A stretch of 43,567 nucleotides of DNA from DAOUVR01 sp034430535. Its GTDB lineage: Bacteria; Chloroflexota; Dehalococcoidia; E44-bin15. The notes beneath the pieces are model-generated. The model searched no databases and was not told where the DNA came from. It saw only the letters and a list, made by a program, of their open reading frames with translations. Numbering within the stretch: position 1 is the stretch's first letter; each line of letters opens with the position of its first letter. Below, one piece after another: positions 39,869 to 43,567 of the stretch. Both the position numbers and the translations under genes were made by a program. Location of the stretch: assembly GCA_964443325.1 (NCBI GenBank), contig CAYUCL010000015.1, positions 1 through 43,567 of the forward strand, read 5' to 3'.

Positions 39869-42800
39869 TTACTTCTTGCCTTTCCCGTTGCCGCCTTTCC
39901 GTTGGTCGTGAGGGACTGTTACTGTGGCCTCAGCATTGGCACTATTCTCAGCGGCATCGGTTACAGTGTATGTGATGGTGTATATGCGGCCATTGCCGCT
40001 TCCAGCTCTCTCGGCTCGCAACGAGAAGCAGTAGTCCTGTGTGCCGATGTCAGCCCCCTGAATATCGTTGACTGTGTTGCCATCGCCGCTTCCATTGGCA
40101 TCGTCCGGCTCATTGCTGGTAACTAAACTCAGAGTCACTATTGGATTCGTGTCACAGATGTCCTTTACCGTCACAGTCGCTGTAATCTCGACCATCTTGT
40201 GATTAGGTGGCCACAAGGTATCTGGGCTCACTGAAACGCTTATCTCCGGCGGTGTCGTGTCAACAACAGTTACATCCATTGTGTCCGTGTCGCTGAGCTG
40301 CCCGTCACTGACAGATAAAGTAACAGTCGTTGTACCGAGAGGAAATACTGGCGTTGGGTTGACGCTGCTGGCCAAGCCGCCAACCCAAGTCCACTCATAG
40401 GTCAGCTCATCTCCATCAGGATCGTAGGAACCTGAACCATCCAGTGCTACCTCGGCACCCTCATAGCTGCTCTGCTCCACGGTCTGGGCATGGCCTGCGT
40501 CGGCTACTGGGGGCTGGTTAATCAATGGCACTACAACGACGACCTGGTGGGGCGCAGCTGGCAGTCCATAGTTGTCAGTTGCTACAAAAGTCAGTACATG
40601 CACTCCTGTCTGGTCTGCTGCTGGAGTCCATGAAAAGCTGCCAGTGGAAATGTAACCTACCTTGGAGACGCTTAGCGTGGCTCCTGAAGGCGCCTCCATG
40701 ATCTCCAAGTTGACCTCGTCACCAACATCAGGGTCCGAAGCTTGAACAGTGAATGTGAGGGCGTCGCCCACGGCTATTGTAAACTCGGTGCCCGCTGGTG
40801 GGGAAGGAGGCACATCGAATGCTGGAGGGTTATTTGATGCTGGTGGATTTGCGATCTGCTCGAGGGTCTCGACAACTGTGTTCATCTGATTAAACATGCC
40901 AATCAGGCCAGGGATCATGATTTCCTCGACAAAACTCGTCCAATCAAGAAACCCTTGAGGATCACCTGTTGGAGACACGTCGTTGAATAGATTGTCCAGC
41001 CAGCCAATCTCTTCATCTGTTAGCCCAGCATCGATCAGGGTGCCATACTGGTCGGGCGTGAAACCCTCTGCGATGACTTGTTCCAGTATTGCACGCAGAT
41101 CGTCCTCCATTGGCCCAATTTCGGTCGAGTATATGCTTTGCAGTGCAGTCGTGCATGTCACCAGCTCTGCCTGATTCGCACTGAGTAGATTCGAGAACTG
41201 GGCAACAGCCTGCGCCTGGAGCGAGACGAACTCGGGCTCTTCGGCGATAACGGCCCCCTGCAGACGCTCAACAGAAGTCATCAGAGCGGTGGTTATTGCA
41301 TGCTGCTCCTTAATCTTGGTGAGGAATTCTGCCCATGCTATGATCAGCGGCGCATCGCAGCCAGGCTCTATTGGCTCCACGGGTTCTAATGTGGCGACCT
41401 CAGTGAAGTTTGGATCCGGGGGGTCCTCGGCCATCCATTCGAGGCCTTCGCGCACAATTAGAGTTATGCTGTGACCCGCGATCACTTTCGTGATTGCACC
41501 AGCACAGACGGTCTTCGAGGCCGGCTCTGGTGCAAGGCACGCTCCAATGACTGTCATTACACTCAATAAGTTCAGCCAAGGTCCTGCAGCGTCAAGCGTG
41601 GTTGCGCCAGTTTCTCCAAGGTTCTTTTTTGCTTGTACCAGGCCTTCCCATACTGTATCGACCACTTCTTGCCACAGGGGTATTTCCGCCATCGAGACAA
41701 AACGGAAGTTGTCCAGGAAGACGGTAGTGTCGTAGATGGAATCTCCCAGATCCATCACCGAGAACACTAGTGTGACGTTAGTGGTGCCAGACGGTATGGG
41801 TGCCACCGTTGTGAGCGTTTCTGTCGATCCATCGTATGTGGTTCCTGCCGCGTGCGCGGCCGACATGCCTACAGCGCCTGTGGTGTTAATGGTCACCAAC
41901 TTGCCACTAGGATCGACGGCTACGTTGTTGGGAGCTGTTATAGTCCAGCCTGAAATCGTGAATGTCGATGATGTGGTTTCAATGAGGAATGCGTCATTAT
42001 ATTGAGTTCCCACCCACTCCGGGTACTCCTCGCTCAAGAATCTCCAGTCGACAGCCCAGTATCTCGCCCACGTAGGCACCTTCAAGGTCAGGGTAAGCTG
42101 GACAAGATCGTTCCCCTGATTATTGTTTAGCCCACCAAGAACGGTAGAGAGACTTCCACTGCTGTTGGGCAGAACAGCGTTTTGTGCATTACCGCTGGAT
42201 ATCGCAGCAAAGCTGTTCCCAGAAGTTGGAAAGCCGAGCAAGAAACTTGCGCCTACAGCTGTATCTGGGGTACGTGTGTTGATCCACTCTATTGGGTCTA
42301 CGAAGCCATTGGTGTTAGCCGGCGGCAGGTCATCCCAGTGGTTGAGCCCCATCATCCCCCAACCTCTGTTGTCCCTTGGGTTTTCCAGGTCTACATGGGT
42401 ACTTGGAACATCTTTACTACGGCAGATTCCGAAGTGGAGATGTGGGGAGCTAAGTGGGCCAATCTTTGCAAAAGCCTCCCCAGCTACAACCTCCTGTCCA
42501 TCAGCAAAGCTCTGACCTCCAGGAGGCCTGACGTGACCATACAGGGCAAGGAATTCTTCCCCTGTGTTCAACTCATGCCTGACAAAAACACCATAATTTC
42601 CCTTCCCCCAGCCCCTCGTACCATCAGCATCGTAGTGACTCAAGACTATCCTGCCATCCGCAATAGCATAGACTCTGTCTCCTACATTTGCCTTAATATC
42701 CTGACCAATGTGATACTTATCAGGCAAATAATCACTTACACCGTCATTGTTCCAATCGCGATCTCCTCTAGCAAGCCAGCCTGCATAATCATAATATCTA

Positions 42801-43117
42801 CAGGCTCCACCATAACCGTATGATACAGGGGGGTCATATTTGGGTTTTTTACCAGTAGGATACACGAATCCTGTGCTGGTAACGTCTGGCGATACAAACA
42901 CGTGCGTACCCGCAGGGTCACTAGTACCTAAAGATGTGCTCACAATCAGGTTAGCTGGGACATCCATTGCCGTTGCCAGTTCTTCAGCTGTAGCGGATCC
43001 ACCTTTTGGACCAGAGGTAGGGATACGATCTGGTGAGTCTGCCATCACAGGGATTAAGGTCGTACCTAAGACGATTAGAGCCAGTGCCAAAACACTCGCA
43101 ATTTTTAGTAAACGCAT
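39869..43117 (-). CDS. Secreted multidomain protein: M23 peptidase, choice-of-anchor-like, Ig/PKD repeats
   Basis: 1082 residues. Residues 1-26 are a signal peptide (MRLLKIASVLALALIVLGTT.., cleavage near VMA-DS). An M23/LytM-type peptidase domain (about 95-235) retains the zinc ligands His136 and Asp140 (HxxxD) and HLHFG (His226, His228), with His195 in YGHV. Residues 290-480 form a beta domain resembling choice-of-anchor L. A helical region (480-790) precedes a Pro-rich linker, an Ig-like cadherin-type domain (about 805-895), a PKD domain (PPVADAGHAQ.., YDPDGDELTYEWTW), a further Ig-like domain and a Gly/Lys-rich tail. It would act at the cell surface or outside, perhaps in peptidoglycan remodelling or adhesion. 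Single gene. No sortase motif or anchoring helix is seen at the C terminus. Confidence 0.88.
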   Translation of the reverse strand: MRLLKIASVLALALIVLGTTLIPVMADSPDRIPTSGPKGGSATAEELATAMDVPANLIVSTSLGTSDPAGTHVFVSPDVTSTGFVYPTGKKPKYDPPVSYGYGGACRYYDYAGWLARGDRDWNNDGVSDYLPDKYHIGQDIKANVGDRVYAIADGRIVLSHYDADGTRGWGKGNYGVFVRHELNTGEEFLALYGHVRPPGGQSFADGQEVVAGEAFAKIGPLSSPHLHFGICRSKDVPSTHVDLENPRDNRGWGMMGLNHWDDLPPANTNGFVDPIEWINTRTPDTAVGASFLLGFPTSGNSFAAISSGNAQNAVLPNSSGSLSTVLGGLNNNQGNDLVQLTLTLKVPTWARYWAVDWRFLSEEYPEWVGTQYNDAFLIETTSSTFTISGWTITAPNNVAVDPSGKLVTINTTGAVGMSAAHAAGTTYDGSTETLTTVAPIPSGTTNVTLVFSVMDLGDSIYDTTVFLDNFRFVSMAEIPLWQEVVDTVWEGLVQAKKNLGETGATTLDAAGPWLNLLSVMTVIGACLAPEPASKTVCAGAITKVIAGHSITLIVREGLEWMAEDPPDPNFTEVATLEPVEPIEPGCDAPLIIAWAEFLTKIKEQHAITTALMTSVERLQGAVIAEEPEFVSLQAQAVAQFSNLLSANQAELVTCTTALQSIYSTEIGPMEDDLRAILEQVIAEGFTPDQYGTLIDAGLTDEEIGWLDNLFNDVSPTGDPQGFLDWTSFVEEIMIPGLIGMFNQMNTVVETLEQIANPPASNNPPAFDVPPSPPAGTEFTIAVGDALTFTVQASDPDVGDEVNLEIMEAPSGATLSVSKVGYISTGSFSWTPAADQTGVHVLTFVATDNYGLPAAPHQVVVVVPLINQPPVADAGHAQTVEQSSYEGAEVALDGSGSYDPDGDELTYEWTWVGGLASSVNPTPVFPLGTTTVTLSVSDGQLSDTDTMDVTVVDTTPPEISVSVSPDTLWPPNHKMVEITATVTVKDICDTNPIVTLSLVTSNEPDDANGSGDGNTVNDIQGADIGTQDYCFSLRAERAGSGNGRIYTITYTVTDAAENSANAEATVTVPHDQRKGGNGKGKK

Positions 43118-43567
43118 CGTGCCCCCTTTCGCTCTAGCTGTGTTACTTCAGCTTCATTTGATATGGCTGAATACTACTCTTTCCCTGATATTTGTCAATA
43201 CGTGGAATGGACTTTTCCACGCGATTTCTCGAGATGGACTATTTCCAAGGGGAGCGCTCGTGTGAGATAGATAATTGACGTCTGAATAGATAGCGCAGTC
43301 TAGTCATTCATATTAGAAGTTATGGGTAACAATCCGCTAGAAGGTGCAAGGTGAGGTTCAACCGCGTATGATTGAAGCGCTGGCCATCGGTGAGGACACA
43401 AAGTACTTTTTCGTTAAACGATAATGACACTAACCTAGCTCTTTTGGCCCTATACTGAACGATGAAGCCTCATAAGCCCTTGGTCAGTCGTTCAAATCCA
43501 TCCGCTGCCACTTTGTTTATTTGTCTTCAGAGTAATAGATAGAACTTGATTATTGGGTGGGTAGACT
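43118..43567. other. Intergenic gap to window edge with tRNA-like sequence
   Basis: 450 bases upstream of the secreted protein gene. It should hold that gene's promoter, but no clear boxes are seen. It contains the tRNA-Met 3'-half-like sequence at 43465-43510 and no coding frame with family features. Confidence 0.5.
43465..43510 (+). pseudogene. tRNA-Met (CAT) 3'-half-like sequence
   Basis: From the anticodon loop onwards every tRNA landmark is at the right distance: loop CTCATAA (anticodon CAT), 3' stem GCCCT, variable TGGTC, then a T loop TTCAAAT flanked by G/C, and a 7-base acceptor strand CGCTGCC plus A. There is no matching 5' half (GGCAGCG) upstream and the T stem is only partly paired, so it is a remnant at best. 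Confidence 0.4.

Overview
The window looks like a chromosomal stretch of an anaerobic bacterium. The best guess is a member of the Chloroflexota (Dehalococcoidia-like) or another sediment or groundwater anaerobe. That guess is inferred from gene content only: an oxygen-sensitive glycyl radical enzyme with its activase, remnants of a 2-hydroxyacyl-CoA dehydratase or benzoyl-CoA reductase locus, an acyl-CoA dehydrogenase-like protein, a thiamine-diphosphate enzyme paired with a zinc alcohol dehydrogenase, and many solitary catabolic genes. There is no rRNA, ribosomal protein gene, CRISPR array, transposase or integrase, so the taxonomy cannot be fixed from the sequence.

Layout. 1-4.2 kb: a multi-PAS sensor kinase cut by the window edge, an acyl-CoA dehydrogenase-like gene, and two head-to-head gene stumps joined inside one another. 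4.5-8.3 kb: a minus-strand operon of glycyl radical enzyme, activase and a flavin split-barrel protein. 8.4-9.3 kb: a DUF433/DUF5615 toxin-antitoxin pair with its own palindrome, bracketed by a 66-nt direct repeat. 9.5-16.9 kb: small membrane protein, carboxylesterase, O-methyltransferase (bracketed by a 70-nt hairpin repeat), an acyl-CoA synthetase stump, an FMN hydroxyacid dehydrogenase-like protein and a membrane-anchored penicillin acylase.

17.3-23.2 kb is a DNA-processing island: a small PD-(D/E)XK-like protein, an Fe-S RecB/Cas4-like nuclease fused to a DEDD exonuclease domain (DUF2779), an Fe-S HhH-GPD DNA glycosylase-like protein, an OGG-fold protein with a ribbon-helix-helix-like tail, and three broken nuclease pieces. 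Both glycosylase-like proteins keep a Lys/Asp pair at the spacing of active enzymes. This is the strongest candidate for an undescribed system, possibly base-excision-based defence. 23.4-27.4 kb: a HicB-like gene, a WYL regulator and a divergent AAA+ ATPase followed by tiny membrane and zinc-finger proteins. An identical 6+6 palindrome (TGTGAC-N8-GTCACA) lies before the HicB-like gene and between the regulator and the ATPase, suggesting one regulon.

27.7-35.6 kb: a hydrolase stump, Zn alcohol dehydrogenase and ThDP enzyme (operon), a non-coding array of perfect hairpins, an SRPBCC protein, a TGS GTPase, a methyltransferase and a class III aminotransferase. 35.9-39.6 kb: a promoter-bearing 5' half of tRNA-Val, a ribbon-helix-helix-like protein, two coiled-coil proteins of unknown function and a small CxxC protein. 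39.9-43.1 kb: a 1082-residue secreted M23-peptidase-like multidomain protein. Near the right edge is a sequence with the spacing of a tRNA-Met 3' half. The number of truncated genes (at least seven) and tRNA halves marks this as a rearranged accessory region.
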